From positions 75,719,554 through 75,783,553 of the forward strand of contig OX485803.1 of NCBI GenBank assembly GCA_950295325.1: DNA of 64,000 bases, in the 5' to 3' direction. The notes under the pieces were generated by a model, which saw only the letters and a program-made list of their open reading frames with translations, did not search any database and was not told where the DNA came from. The position numbers were made by a program, and so were the translations under genes. This DNA is from Polytrichum commune (lineage: Eukaryota; Streptophyta; Polytrichopsida; Polytrichales; Polytrichaceae). Positions 8,284 through 21,400 of the stretch are shown in pieces; position 1 is the stretch's first letter; the number at the start of each line of letters is the position of its first letter.

Positions 8284-11241
8284 ATGGCCACAAGGCTCAC
8301 CAAAGCTGTAGAAGAACCAAATAAGTCGTCACCGTCGACAGTCAAAGTCATCACGGATGGACTCGAAGTTCTAAGATACATCAACTTCGTCTGGGAGAAG
8401 GTGAGCCCGGAGGAAATGAGTGGGCGATTCCTTGTCACATCCAGGACATGCCAAGTAAGTGGATTTCTGCACTCAAAACTGCAGTGTGATTTATGGATGT
8501 CACGGTAGAGTTTCTCTTGGAGATTATTGATCTTATTTGTTTCCGGAAATTTTTGGATGGGGTCCTCCGCAGACTATACATCAACATCATAGCCATACCC
8601 AATTTCTCGTAGTGCATACATTTGTGAATTTTGGAATGCAAAAACATATGGATGTCACAGACTATACCGTCACCTTGTGGAATAAAGTGTAGATGAAAGA
8701 ATGAAATAACTCTTTCCTGGATTCTGCACTCATTCTGTAGTGTGATTTGTAGATATTGGTGTAGATTCTCTTTAAGAGATTATCAATCTGACTTGTTTCT
8801 GGAATTCTTTGACGATGTCCTCCACAGACTTTACATCCCCAACATAGCCATAGCCAGTTTTGCATTTTGCATCCTACATGCATATGTGGATTTTGGAATG
8901 CAAAAGCACGTGGATGTCAAAGACTCTACCGTCACCTTGTGGAACAGAGTGTAAATGATAGAATGGAATAAGCTTTGCAACGTGTGCTTTCACGTTGGAT
9001 TTCTCTTTTGGATCACCTTTGGGCACCTCAGTTTAGTTTCCACGTTTTGCTTCACAAAGAGGCTGCTTTTGAAAACCTAGGATCTCACCATGGTGACCGG
9101 CAGTTCAACCCTCATTAAGACAGTCTCTTCAGTAATTATGTCCTCAAGACTTTTGCAAAGTTTAAGTATCAGGCAATTGCTTTCAGATGATATGCTCTAA
9201 TTCAATGGGACTTTTTGTCAGGAGTTCGTCACCTATAATTTTCCATTGGTTATTTTACATACGGAATCAATAATTCTTTTCCACTTGTGGTCCATGCTTG
9301 CAGGTAAGTGCTTGAATTTGAATGAAGAGCAACTCATTCCGGTTGTTTGAGGGCCAGAGTCATTTTATAGCACCTCTTTGGCATGCCCAAATGAACTTGA
9401 CTCTCAATGAACCTTAATAGAATGTTCTTTGTCCAAACCTCCACACTACCTCCAAGTATGCACCGTAACGTGCCGATTATGGTAGGTGTTGTATGCAAAA
9501 CAATCAACTCTCCACCAAAAGTCCCATTGAGGTGGACGATAACTCTAATGTTGTAATGATGAGAGCTTCCACTTTATTTCTTAGTTACTAATTTGGCTGA
9601 ATGCTGGGGGTTTGCAGCCATTCGGAGTACTTCATGGGGGCATCACAGCCTTTATATCAGAAGCATTGGCCAGCATGGGAGCTCAACTGACAGCCAAGAC
9701 CAGAGTTGCAGGAGTTGATTTGATTGTCACCCACTTGTTAGCGGTGCCGGTGGGTGATGAGGTATTTGTCAAGGCAACACCACTACGACTTGGGAAAAGA
9801 GTGCAGGTTAGTGCTTTTGTTTTTCCTTTGTGAACTAACATTCTTAAGTGGTGTAAGGTAGGGGTGCTAAAACCGTCACTTTAAGCGCCGAGTGTAAGTA
9901 CTATTATTAGATCTTTACAGTATTATTTTTTGAAGTGTCTATTATTAGCATTTGAAAGGACATTCCTACGCACCAAAGTATGCCTTCTTTTGGATTCTGT
10001 ATGCAAAAGTTAAACAGATTCAAAGTTTCTTTGGTAGAATACTCAAAACATCTAGGGGAGCCTCATGTTGTGAAAGATTTAGGATGTTGGTTTTGGATGG
10101 GGTGTTGGTTTTAGCACCCTCTACGTTAGTGGGTGTTCTCCTTAGACAAGCATCTTGGAGAGTATACACACAGTGAGATTCTTTTTGGCAAGGTCTTATA
10201 AGTTGAATCTTGGTAGATGGGAGAAGGCCTTGTCCAAGGATATGTAGGTAACAATGAGGTGTCAAGTAATGCGAGCTAGCCACTTGACTCATGCTTGGCG
10301 TTCATGCATGTAATCAAGCACCTTGATTCTTGGAAATTTTCTCTTGAAGTTACATCTTGTAGAATAGAAAGTGAACGCCCTTACACATGCTTAAGAATGC
10401 TATGGAGACGGTCTTGGCGTTTCTCTCCTTTCTTTTATTTCTGCCCATTTAATGGGATGAAACTTAGCGTAAGGTAATGCACCAGCCCAGGTGGCCTTTC
10501 ATTTTTAAGCTACCCTCCATTATTGATATAGTTAAACAGGGAGGCTTAGATTCTTTTATTTATGGAGCTTGCAAAGTCTTTCCTTCTCTTAGGACCTAAG
10601 TCCTAGTAAATTGAACGTTTGAACCCACCTTTGGAAACCATAGGTGATAGTTTCACATCACTACGTTCAAATTAATAGGTCTTAATGGATAGTTTCAGCA
10701 AAATCTTATCGAAACCCAAGTGTGCAATATGTAGTTGTAATTGTATCTATATTCTTTTGGCTTAGACCTGCATTTCCTGACCCGCTGCTCATGGACATCT
10801 CGCAGTCGAAACTTAATGGCTTGTATGTGTCAATGTCTAGTGTGTCATCCATTGTGTTTTTTTTGTTTTCCTGTATAATCACAGAATGGTGCCGATTTGC
10901 TTGATTCCGCAACTTCACGATCTTCAAAATGAAAATCTTATTAGAGAAGTGGATTTCTTCTTCGGTACTTTTGAGATGACGAGATTTTTTTTTTTTTTTT
11001 TTTTTTTTGGGGGGTGTGTGGTTTCTGGTTTCAGGTGTGGGACGTCAAGTTTAGCACCCCTGTCAAGAAGGATGCATCAAACACAGAGCCCCAAGAATAT
11101 ACAGCCAGTGCGGTTGCGCGCCTAACTCTTGTTGTGGGATTGGCTGACCCAAAAGAAAGGGCCGAAGAAAATAATGAGGTGCTCAGAGCTATTGCAAAAA
11201 AGAAGAACGCTCAATTAGCAACCATTGTGTCTAAATTGTAG
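8284..11241 (+). CDS. 1,4-dihydroxy-2-naphthoyl-CoA thioesterase, peroxisomal (DHNAT-like)
   Basis: Three exons, 8284-8454, 9618-9806 and 11035-11241, join in phase 0 with GT-AG introns to give 188 residues. Exon 2 carries the hotdog-fold thioesterase core: PFGVLHGGITAFISEALASM (residues 58-77), with His63 and the likely catalytic Glu72. The sequence then follows plant DHNAT proteins (VAGVDLIVTHL, GDEVFVKATPLRLGKRVQVW). The C-terminus is SKL, a canonical peroxisomal targeting signal; the plant enzyme is known to work in peroxisomes. There it releases DHNA from its CoA ester for phylloquinone (vitamin K1) synthesis. The start is the first ATG and gives a normal short N-terminus. Introns are about 1.2 kb; intron 1 holds a tandem duplication and a MITE, intron 2 a 20+ base poly-T just before exon 3. 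Other hotdog acyl-CoA thioesterases are possible, but length, motif and SKL favour DHNAT. Confidence 0.9.
8461..8960 (+). repeat. Tandem duplication in thioesterase intron 1
   Basis: Two units with a period of about 256 bp share TTCTGCACTC, AGTGTGATTT, GAGATTAT, CTTGTTTC, GTCCTCC, ATAGCCATA, GTGxATTTTGGAATGCAAAA and CTxTACCGTCACCTTGTGGAA. The second unit starts near 8717. No coding function is seen. Confidence 0.8.
9209..9526 (+). mobile_element. Family G MITE in thioesterase intron 1
   Basis: The element is bounded by GGGACTTTTTGTCAGGAGTT and, at the right end, the reverse complement of GGGACTTTTGGTGGAGAGTT. It matches, in inverted orientation, a segment at about 46797-47121 in intron 2 of the nuclease gene. 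Shared internal blocks include CATTGGTTATTTT, AATCAATAATT, CCACTTGTGG and TACCTCCAAG. It is non-coding and its superfamily is unclear. Confidence 0.7.
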
Positions 11242-11667
11242 AAAATTGAGTACAATCTAACCTGTAGTCATAACCTCACTCAGGAGATTATCAGAACTTC
11301 TAATTTCCACTTTTGTAACCTCCACCTAGTCTGTCTGATAACTTGGCTTCCTTTCATGATCTTGCATGAAGAGATCCAATCCTGGAATCTGCTTTTGATC
11401 TCATCAGAGGTCCAAACCATACCAACCGATCATACGATCGCTAGCACACAATAAGGATGCATTTAGCTGAGGATATGGTTGATCAGTATAAGTTACTTGC
11501 CATGGAACGACGAGTGTGCATAAGAAAATTTACAAGTCTCAATTGATAAGAGAGACGCAAGGGGCCTGACCTTCACAAGTTCTGAGCTTCAGGGATGTTG
11601 ATGGAACGGTTTCAATGTAGAACAATTGACGAGCACCACTTGATGTTGTTGAATTCATTCAATATTG

Positions 11668-11972
11668 TGATGTGCCTTAGATGGGCACTTTTCTCTCTGC
11701 ACCCAATTCTCGTAGGATATGAACCACATCCCAATTACTGTGATATGATTAGCACATGCAAATCGTGCTTGTAGCCATTTGCTTCATAATTTTCGGAGCT
11801 CGTATGAATACCTCAGTCACATCAAAGTGAAGATTCTTGTGCTCAATAAGTGGTCATGTAGGATCCCCAAATCTGTTGACTAATGAACCTAGAATGGTTA
11901 GCATATTTTGAGCATGTAGTCCAATTTCTCTTACAATCCTACCACAAACCACTCAAATGTAGGTGTCCAGAT
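11668..11972 (+). repeat. Family D element copy
   Basis: It begins CTTAGATGGGCACTTTTCTC, passes through CTCGTAGGATATGAACCACA and GGAGCTCGTATGAATA, and ends with a block shared with family C (CCACTCAAATGTAGGTGTCC). It lies between the convergent thioesterase and kinase genes and has no coding capacity. Confidence 0.6.
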
Positions 11973-12385
11973 TATTGTTGTGTTTGATTTAGGCATGTCG
12001 TTTCCTTGACAAGACTTGATATACCAGCCAAGAGGGAAACTAAATTGAATGATAAAAAAACACAATGTTGGTAACATGTGGAGCCAGAAGCTAACTGTCT
12101 TGTGGTTATTGTTGAGGTTAAGAACTTTTTATCGTGCTTTGCCTTTATTACCAAGCTACTAATCAATGTAAACTGGCATTTGTGTTAGTTTTGGAAAGAC
12201 ATTGTGCGACAAAAAAGTTTGGTCTCACCCTAAGCAGTCTGTTGATTTCGAAATCATGGAAGGGAATGTTATTGTTATACTTTTAAGCAACACGAAGGTC
12301 TTTGCAAATCTTGCTGCCCTGAAGTTCCACTCATTCCCCAATTGATGCGTCTTCATATGCGTCTGCTTCACTTCTCTCTTCCTCT

Positions 12386-12745
12386 AAGGTAAGTGAGTTT
12401 TAAACTGACACTTTTTTTTTTGTCTCTGCACCCACTTCTTGTAGGATATGAAATATGCACTTAGTGTGAGATGATTACCGAAGCCAAATTGCACCCATAG
12501 TCACCTTCATCATATTTCTTGGAGCTCATATGGATAAACATATTCATCGTCAATCTGAAGCTTCATTGAGTTGTTCAATGATCGTATAGGTACTCCTAAT
12601 TGTGTTGATATTGCGTCTAGAATGGTTAACAAATTTTTGAGGATTAGTCCACTTCCTCTTCATCGTATGACTTTTCTAGAGTCTGTCCTTCGATTCACAT
12701 CCAACCATAATTCACTGAAATGAAGATGACACACCAAATTAGGCA
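12386..12745 (+). repeat. Family D element copy
   Basis: It begins CTAAGGTAAGTGAGTTTTAA, the TA-flanked left end of the family, and carries CTTGTAGGATATGAAATATG, GGAGCTCATATGGATAAACA and AATGGTTAACAAATTTTTGA. It is a second copy in the same intergenic region. Confidence 0.6.
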
Positions 12746-13925
12746 CATTTCCCTTTGATATGATGTTTGCCATTATGCTTTATTTCATCAGCCATTACAC
12801 TTCTCATCTATTCAAGGGTTTTATCTGATAGACAATATAGCACAAACAAACTATGTAGTACATACTTTGGAAAGGGTGAATGGCAAGTCATACAAGTGGA
12901 GACGCAATCACCATTGTAAAGTTCCACAACAGTTGTCCATTGCCAGCAATAGTTTCAATAGGTAGTGCAGGAATGGCCCAAAGTAGTTTAGTATAAACAG
13001 ACTACACAGTATAAATAGTTGCACCTCACTTCTACTTGTGTTCTTTCTGTTCCATGCCAAATTTCGTCATAGGTGAATGTTACCGAAAGCTATAGTCATA
13101 ACATTAATCAGTTATATCAAGTTATTTGCTGGGGAGACAAATATAGTTCCCACAATCCAATGCATTTATCCCACTAAACCTTCATATTAAGGTTGAAAAT
13201 AAAGGGGAGGCATGAAAGGTGCTCAACCGCCACCCACGTGTAGAAAGGGAAACAAAGGTTCATGGCCTAGCAGTGTTATGTTGAGTGGTGGTCGCACATA
13301 TACTCACTCAACCTCCCTAGGACCATCAACTATCGATGGCAGCATATTGGAATTTGGACAGTGAGGCACAGTAATGAGAAATGTCTGAGGAAATTATTGA
13401 AATTTGGCTAATAATTACACATAAGAGGAATACACAATTGTGTACTCTTTCCCCAATTCTAATGCAGTTCTGCTTCAAGTTAGAGCAGTTCCCTCGGGAG
13501 AGAGTAAATCACAGTGGGACTTCTCAGTGCTCCCGGAGCGTCCAGTTCATTTTCAAATTTTGCAACCACCTTACAAGAGCTCTGCAGTTACTTCCATATA
13601 TTTCGGCCATGGAATTCAGAGACATACATATGGACAACTTGACATATGTAGATGCTTCCCTAATGGCCTGCCCACCAGGGAGGAACGTTGCAGGTGGCGG
13701 GATCCCAATAATTCTTCACAAACTCCCTCAAGAAGTTGGAATGCAATTTGAGGTGTGTAGTTAAGATCATGTGGCCTTGACAGAGGCAGATCAATGGAGC
13801 TCATTTGAATATCACAATTTTAACTCAGCATAACGAGCATAGTCTCCGAGAGGTGAGACTAAAAATAAGAACTTTACAGATGTCAGATTTGCTGCACCCT
13901 ACTGCTGCCACTTCGAATCTTCACC
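12746..13925. other. 3' flank of the kinase gene
   Basis: This stretch holds no recognisable gene. ORFs of 103-127 codons at 13381-13764 overlap in two frames and resemble nothing known. It probably includes the 3' untranslated region of the minus-strand kinase gene. Confidence 0.4.
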
Positions 13926-16900
13926 CTAAGGCAGAGGTTCTTGGACATCTCCCAGCCGGTTGAGATGCAAGTATGCGTCAGTTCCTGCAGGATAACCCAC
14001 CATGTCTACACTCAGCAGTGTGGCAGGCAACAGATGTTAAGAATTAGCAGTTGTGGAACATATGGAAGAAGTAGGAACCATGCACGTTTCGAGATATAGA
14101 CATAAAAGTGGAATATCTACTACATTCCCTGTACAAGGAGAAACTAGGGAAATAATCTGACTTGGCAGATCAACAGGACTAACAGAAGCATTATTTCTGA
14201 GTGAAGGTGAGAATAACTCACCATAACCTTCCATAGAGATGATTTGTAAATCGCCGCCAAAGTAGCGAGCATAAAGACGACTGATTGGGAGTCCATAACC
14301 ATAGCCAGCCATAACATTGGGCATTTCCTGGTCTTGCCTACCAAGAACCACAGGATTTTGAGCTGTACTGTACAAATACGTCCAAATTTTAGGCAGGCCA
14401 CTCCTTTTGATCCCACCTCCTTCATCTGAAATCTGTAAGCCCAGTCAAGGAAAGACAAAACACCCAAGGTTAGACAGATGTAACACAGTATTACATTCAA
14501 CCATGTGGACACAGTCAACTAAATCACAACTCATCTATATCTTAAGCAACTGCCAAACTAGAAAACATAACTGCCAGGTACTTTGAAAAGTACTTTGAAT
14601 TTTGAAACGTATAGGAGAAGGTGGAATCACTTTTAGCACCAAAATTATTCAATACAAAATTCATTCTAGAAATTCACAATATCAAACACTTTATAGCAAG
14701 ATTTGATTTTTAGATAGCCTCACAAAGGCATCCTTCTATGGTATGTTGGCAGGACATAGAAAGTGCACAGACTAGGAAGTTAAGTCAAATGCACATGAAG
14801 ATGGTGAAGGTCGCCAACAACCTAAAACACTTTTGATCATTCCCCAGCTCACCCATCCATTTAAAGAACGTGCCACATTGCAGGAAATCCAGTTATCCTG
14901 ACACAGCTGAATGAGTGTACCTTTATGGTGACATCTTCAACACCATCAGCTACTACAACACGAACAGGAGGGCATTCATGGTCAGCATCCTGAAATCTCT
15001 CTTGCACAGCACGAAGAGAATTTTTTACCAACTCAAACAGCATCTGGTGAAGATGTGTTGGCACATACCTGCAACAACGTATACATTTACCATTAAAGAC
15101 TCAAAGGGGACAGAGAATCTAGTTTACCAGGTGCAAATCACGAGCAACTTAGAAGCACACATAAAACGAAGCAACAGCATGGCACTTATCACTCATGCGT
15201 CATAAATAATGCATGTAATTCAGGGGATACTAGATCCAAGTAAACATTCAAGAAACTTGGAAGCAATATTGAGGAAAATGTGCATACGCAAAGGTGAAAT
15301 TTGGATCGCCGTAAACATGCACTTCTGGAGCACTCCCATATGTGCGCATGCAAGCAGACCGTGCATCATCAATGGCATTTTGAGCAACTTCCACAGGAGA
15401 CACCCGTGTGGATATGAGGCCAATATAGCCAGGTACTGGATTAGGTTGATGCAATGCAACATGTTGCCCTAATGAAGCATAGCAAGTCAATATGTCAGTG
15501 ATGTCATCTGTGGTATTACTTGAAAGTCAGAAAAAGTTATCCAATTTCTATGTATGCAATCCTGCATCTGCTCCAATCTGAAGATGTCAAAGCTCTTGCA
15601 CGAAATCTGACTCAAAAATTGACATTTCATGACGCATATCTCAAACACAAAGCCCAGTCACTGAGGTGAACGGCCTTGTCCAACATATACTTGTTTGGCC
15701 AGTTTACCACAGGGACCCTCAACATACCAATAAAGATACTGGAGTTCATAAATATGTTCTATATCAAAGCAGCAGTTTATTTAACTTCACTGCAGAATCA
15801 TCTTACAAGCTGCAAAATGCCCTGATGTAAATGTGCTTCAAGTAAACATGCAAAATACGGCATGAGTACCAGGATGGAAAACATACCGATGAGCATTCGG
15901 ATACCGATACGTGACATGTAGAATCGATCAAGGAACGAGTGGATTTCAGGTAACTCATTCAGACCAACTTTTCGGCCTAAATCCTCTTTTAACTCTTGGA
16001 TTCCCATTGCCATTGTGGGCATGACATCATTGTGCCGCATTTTAACCTGATTTATTAGGTCAGTGAACTTCCGCTCATCCGCAGCATCTTGAATTTCTGG
16101 AAAACTTCTGAGGTCCTTGAAAGAATCAACATACCAATCACGAACCTGCAATACCACACATCAACTACACAAGTTAATTCTAAAACTAACTGCAAAAAAG
16201 ATAACTCAAAACAATAATAACGCAAGAGTCCAACAAGGAATCAAACTCAGGACCACGAACAACAAATATGTTGGACAAGGAAGAGAAATTAGGATGCACT
16301 TGACAACATTTACGATAGAGTACATCACAATCATGGCAGAAAAAAGGGGACCAGAAAATGAAAAACAACTTAAACATGGAACTATTAACAAGACACAGAG
16401 ATCTCACGTCCAGTAGACCTACTTCCTCTTAAATTCATATACTGTATATCGACGTACAGCTCCATGCTTTTAAGTATCTATGATGTAATAAGCACTTATG
16501 AGCTACATTGTGCTAATATAAGAAGCTATAATATTCAACACAATCGATTGTATACCTGTACTGTGTACCGAAATAGGTGATTGACTGTGTTATTTACAAG
16601 TGATTCCTCAGTTATAGCAACAGCGGAAAGCGTATTTCCACCCGTGTTCAAAAACTACCTTGAATAAGGGTGTGTCAAAAAAGCTTACAAAAATCATATC
16701 GTTTGGGTGACATGACAAAAAACCCTGAAAGTAAAGAATAATTCAAACTCACCAGTGGACACATTAAAACTCGAGGAAAAAGCCCACCACTAAGAAATTA
16801 GTGACACGGAGAAATGAAGTCGCATCTCCCGTATGCTAGGCTAAGTAAGGTCCAGTGATACACAATCAAGAAACCCCAAGGGTCGTGAAAGTTAGACTGC

Positions 16901-17209
16901 AAGATATCTAGAGAGGGAGAATGCGAAACGGAGAGGAAAAGTCATACATACCTTAAGGACAGGAGCTTTGGTGGAAAGTCCATACGGTAGGTTTTCGAGC
17001 TCTGTGACACGATGTGCCAGGCGAACAGGCAGCTCCTTGTGCAGAAAGTGAGATGAATGTAGAAGGTTTTTCTCGGATGGATATGAACCAAAGTCCATCA
17101 TGTACTTGAGGCTTACTCCTGTTTGCTTCATGAAGCTACACCGATAGATGTCGTCTACAACTTTTTCTGACACCGTCTCTGCAAGTCTTCGCACTGCTCG
17201 AGCTGCCAT
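13926..17209 (-). CDS. PDK: Mitochondrial pyruvate dehydrogenase kinase
   Basis: Six exons on the minus strand (17209-16952, 16145-15887, 15468-15288, 15068-14921, 14432-14222, 13984-13926) join in frame with GT-AG introns to give 371 residues, close to plant PDKs. The Arg-containing N-terminus fits a mitochondrial protein. The kinase core (BCDHK/GHKL ATPase fold) shows HKELPVRLAHRV (57-68), GYIGLISTRVSPVEVAQNA in exon 3, the N-box HQMLFELVKNSLRAV with Glu245 and Asn249, G1 DEGGG (285-289), YLYSTA, and the glycine lid GYGYGLP (325-331), then GGDLQIISMEGYGTDAYLHL. The enzyme phosphorylates the E1-alpha subunit of pyruvate dehydrogenase and turns the complex off. All ATP-binding motifs are intact. 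The start is the only ATG before the conserved exon 1 and gives the usual length. Confidence 0.96.
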
Positions 17210-17940
17210 AGCTATAATCGATTTGAACTAGTTCACTCGTATCCGTTTACCTCTAAGCCTCTCTGTTTAGTCTTCAAAGCTTTCTGATGCAGTGCAACCT
17301 CGTAGTGCGCTAGAAAGAGTACTAAGCCAGTTCACGTCGTCGGTATCCTCTTTATCCTCTCGTCCCATGCTAATGATGCTATTGATGCCTTGCGAGGGAG
17401 TAGCGCTGTCTTTCCAGAGAATTAAGATAACTTGAAGGCCATAAACGCTTGGCCTTGTTGTAGCCCCGGATTCCCATTCCAGAGGTGTACTGTGTCTGAG
17501 CTACCTACACAAATCGGATGGAACTGGAAGCCAAGAGATCGCAGACCTGAACAAGGTTCAAAAAGATCGCAATCAGACAGATGCAAGACCCCAGCTACAA
17601 AGCCAAATCCGCTGTGGTTCAAAAGACAACCACAGCTCCAAAATACGCATTACAACTCTATCTCCGTCTCTATCTCCGTCTCGCAAACAGACGCACTTAC
17701 AACTGCAACCTTATCCCCTTGCTTGATCCTTCTACCCTGCACACCTTTGAAGGCCTCCAGCCTCTTTCATATGGATTACACTACCTCCAAGTAGTACGGC
17801 ACAAGATACTAGCCGCTCAAGCTATCTCCAAAACACTTCCAGCTACGCACCTCCAAAAGTAAATACTCCTTAAAGAAACTGCGCAACTATTTCCTTCTCA
17901 GGCAGAAACACGAGTTATTGTGTTGTATAGCACAAGGCAC
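17210..17940. other. Promoter and leader region of the kinase gene
   Basis: GC-richer DNA lies directly upstream of the kinase start. ORFs on the plus strand here (17432-17862, two frames) are Ser/Thr-rich low-complexity reading with no family resemblance. I see no separate gene. Confidence 0.35.
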
Positions 17941-18440
17941 TGACGACGCACTACTGTCCTTAGTTTATAATCAAACTTTCGCTCTAAAGTATTTAAAACT
18001 AACCACAGCTTAGAAGTACTCTTTCAGTACTAAGAAGCACTAATGCTTCTCCAACTCGAACAACCTCGCAGAAACTAAACAATCAGCCACATCCTTGTGG
18101 CATGAAGACTGCGCTTCCAGCAAGTTCCCCGAGACCCCTAGCTCGTGGTTGGAAAATGTTGGAAACTCTTAGAAACTCCTCAAAACTCTTGGAAATTGAC
18201 GACGTACTACTGTTCTTACTCTATTATCACATTTTCCCTAAAGTATTTAGTAGCGACCGCAGCTTGGAGGACTCTCGGCACTAAGAAGTATTAGTGTTTC
18301 TCCACTCGAAAAAACTTCCAGAAACTAAACACTCAGCCACATCCTTACGATATCATCAAGACTGCGCGTCCAATCACCTCCCCAACACCCCTGGCTCAAG
18401 GTTGTAAACCGTTGGAAATTCTTGGAAACTCGTTCCGAGT
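17941..18440 (+). repeat. Tandem duplication upstream of the kinase gene
   Basis: Two units with a 256-bp period start TGACGACG(C/T)ACTACTGT at 17941 and 18197. They share CTAAAGTATTTA, ACTAAGAAG, CAGAAACTAAAC, TCAGCCACATCCTT, AAGACTGCGC and TTGGAAACTC. They are imperfect copies with no coding function seen. Confidence 0.8.
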
Positions 18441-21400
18441 GCATGCCACCAATGGCGTGAGAGCGAGCTTCGTTCCCGACCCCCTCGAAAACTTCCACGG
18501 CCTACTACTCCTCCGACCTCCTTACGTGTGGACGCTGTGCCTGGTGTGTATTAAACTGCAAACAATCTGTCTATCTTACACAATCCAGACATTTGGAGAG
18601 TTCAAGAATCGACACATCCACCGCTCTGGCCCCCGCTTTTTGGAGCACTTACCGCCTCCGCCTGTCTACTTTCCTCGAGATTTACATCACCAAGCATGCG
18701 AAGGCCCCCGGGAAGCCGACGTGCACAATTTGGAGACAATCGGTCCCCAACTCTACCGCACTTTCACCGGCGGCCGCCAGTTCCTTTGCAAGATTGCAAC
18801 TGTGTACTCCACTATCGTCACCAAAAACACCACAATAGCATCGATATTACTGGGGCCCATGCACCGACGACGGAACCACAACCGCGACTATCGTCGTTCT
18901 TCGCTCGTCGACTCCTCAACCAAACGGTGACGAAACCTTGCTCTCTCTCTCGTCGAAATGTGGACGAATACCCTCAGCAACTGGTCCCCACGAAAACCGG
19001 CGGACGAAGTCTGGATAAACGACGCGAGTCACAAAGCAACGAAGAGTAGTCGTAAGCTTCTCATACTCTCTCTGTTTAGATGTGCAGTTTCTATTCTAGG
19101 GCCTTGTTTGTAGAGTTAACTCTAAGTTCATCCATGTGGATGTTCATATATTTATGTCTATCCTACTAGATATCTAGGCGGATATTCATATCTTTAAAGC
19201 CATCCATGTGGGTATTCGTATATTTACGGCCATCGTACTAGATATCTTAAGTGGATGCAATGGTAAAAACCGTAGATTGAATCACTATTCTAAAAATGTC
19301 ATTTGGTGTGGCATTTAAACTTGATATGTCATGTTAATTAGAGTGGTCTTCGTGAATTTTCACGTGACACCCATTGTAATAGTCACCTACAATGATCTAA
19401 GTCAAAAGTACATAAAAAGGAGGCGACTCTAATGTGGCAATGATTTCCCATTGTTTATCTTGTATTGTATGCAATACCATAGAGAGCTCTCAATTCCAAC
19501 ATAAATTGATTGTTTTCTCCTCATATTGTGCCACATGCCATTCCTACATTGGGTGAGACCTTTGAAACTCATGTGGAAACTACAATCCTGCACTAGTAAA
19601 GATGAAATAGAGTAACAACCTCTAAAGTAATCTCACAAGCAACAATGGTGCTCCTACATCACCATAAGACTATTATTAGAAATAAATATTCTTCTCCATC
19701 ATCTACTTAAGTTTGAAGTTTATGTGGATATTCATATATTCATTGCGATCCCAAAGTGACACTTGAGTCCTTCAAAGGACTCTTAGCTTACACATGACTC
19801 ATCAATGGAAATCGATTTTCTCAAAGTGACTAGACAATGAGGTCTTGAATTGAAGTGCTCTAAACACGGTGCTTCAATGATGCATGCACCAAGCTTTATT
19901 TGACCCCAACATCAATGCCATGTCACACATCATAAATGTCCGGGAGTTCGATAATCGGATTTGATAACTTTCATCAAAGACAAGCCTGACCAAAATCTCA
20001 TGCTCTCAATAGTGTAAGGAACACTAAGTGCAAAGTGGCCATGCTCAAAGTGAGATGTCGGGTGGGGGGAGAGGGAAGGTTTGTTGTGGTGTAATCTTAA
20101 GCCCCACAAATAACGATTCATTAAGAGGTATAGTAGATTTTGGACCCAAAACCCACACTAAAAATATAATGTTTGCAATTTTAAAGTTGTATCGAATTCC
20201 TAGGTCTGTCTAGCCGACACTAATTCTCACAAAAACTAACAATATACTCGATTGGTGTACGACATCTATAGAGTTGTTAGATTTCTTCTTGGTGTGTATC
20301 CTCCACAACACGTAACCATCCACCCACCCACACTAAATCAAGAATGTGGGGTAGTGGATGCCCAATCTCCATAGTGATGCCCAAGAACTCTTCAATGTTT
20401 TCTCTCCGACCGGGCGGCAAAATTGGCTGCACTCAAGTGGCAAGCAAACGGTGGAAAGTGGAGCGTGATTCAATGACACCTCGTCGCCTAGCCTCATCAT
20501 CCTCATTTCCAATACCAAGATTCCTAACCATGTTGGCACTTTGCTACAAGTCAAGGAGCTCCTAGGGACTTTATTGCTTACTTATTAACAATGGCCTTCA
20601 TATCCACACACATTCCGAGAAACGTCTTTTGGAAGGGCCAATCTCACCCTTTGGTGCACATATCCAACCCTACAATGCAAGTAGGCTTACCTTCGAGGCC
20701 CACCTTTTAAGGTACCTTTGCCCTCTTTCACATCTTTAGCTTTCCTTTTGTCCTTGTGAAAGGGACTCAACACTAGGGTTGCGTAGCATGGAAGGCGGAG
20801 CATTAAGGCCGGTATCCATGTCGGTAGTGCACTCCTTCACATAGACGGAACTCAGGGGACACATTTTCCAACCACCGAAGGTTTCATTGGGAAGAGATTA
20901 TGTTTGTGATCCATTTTTTTATGAGACTAAACCGCATAATCTGAAAATATATCCAACTCATCATGTAAATGTCATGTGGTCTAACAAATTGTTTTACAAG
21001 TTCTTCAAAGATGCACACAATCTTTTCTTGATGACACATGTGTTGAGCAACGGCCATTACATGGACATCGAGATGACATACCCACATCCATTGCATTTGA
21101 AAAATGCCATATAAATTACATAGGCCCAATTCAGTTACAACAATGATTTGGACACCCATTTGTTGGGTCTGATTTAGTCAGTTTATGCCACTAAAAAGTC
21201 ATTGCCCTAATTTGACCTAACACTAGATTGACATGTGTTTAAAAGAGATTGGACCACGTGCTCAAATTGTCGATAATTTTTCTAGGTTCGATAATCAACA
21301 TAATCAACCATAGTGGGGGGGGGGGTTATATGACCTTATCACTCACTGGTAGTGGATTTTGATAACTCATTACAATTTGAGATTAGCTCCAAAAATTATG

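Noticed and set aside
14144-14518. 124-codon minus-strand ORF over kinase exon 5
   Set aside because: Shadow frame of the kinase exon running into introns.
18412-18930. 172-codon plus-strand ORF in a GC-rich patch upstream of the kinase gene
   Set aside because: No recognisable domain, overlaps a tandem duplication, and two other frames are open over the same stretch; GC-rich composition alone explains it.
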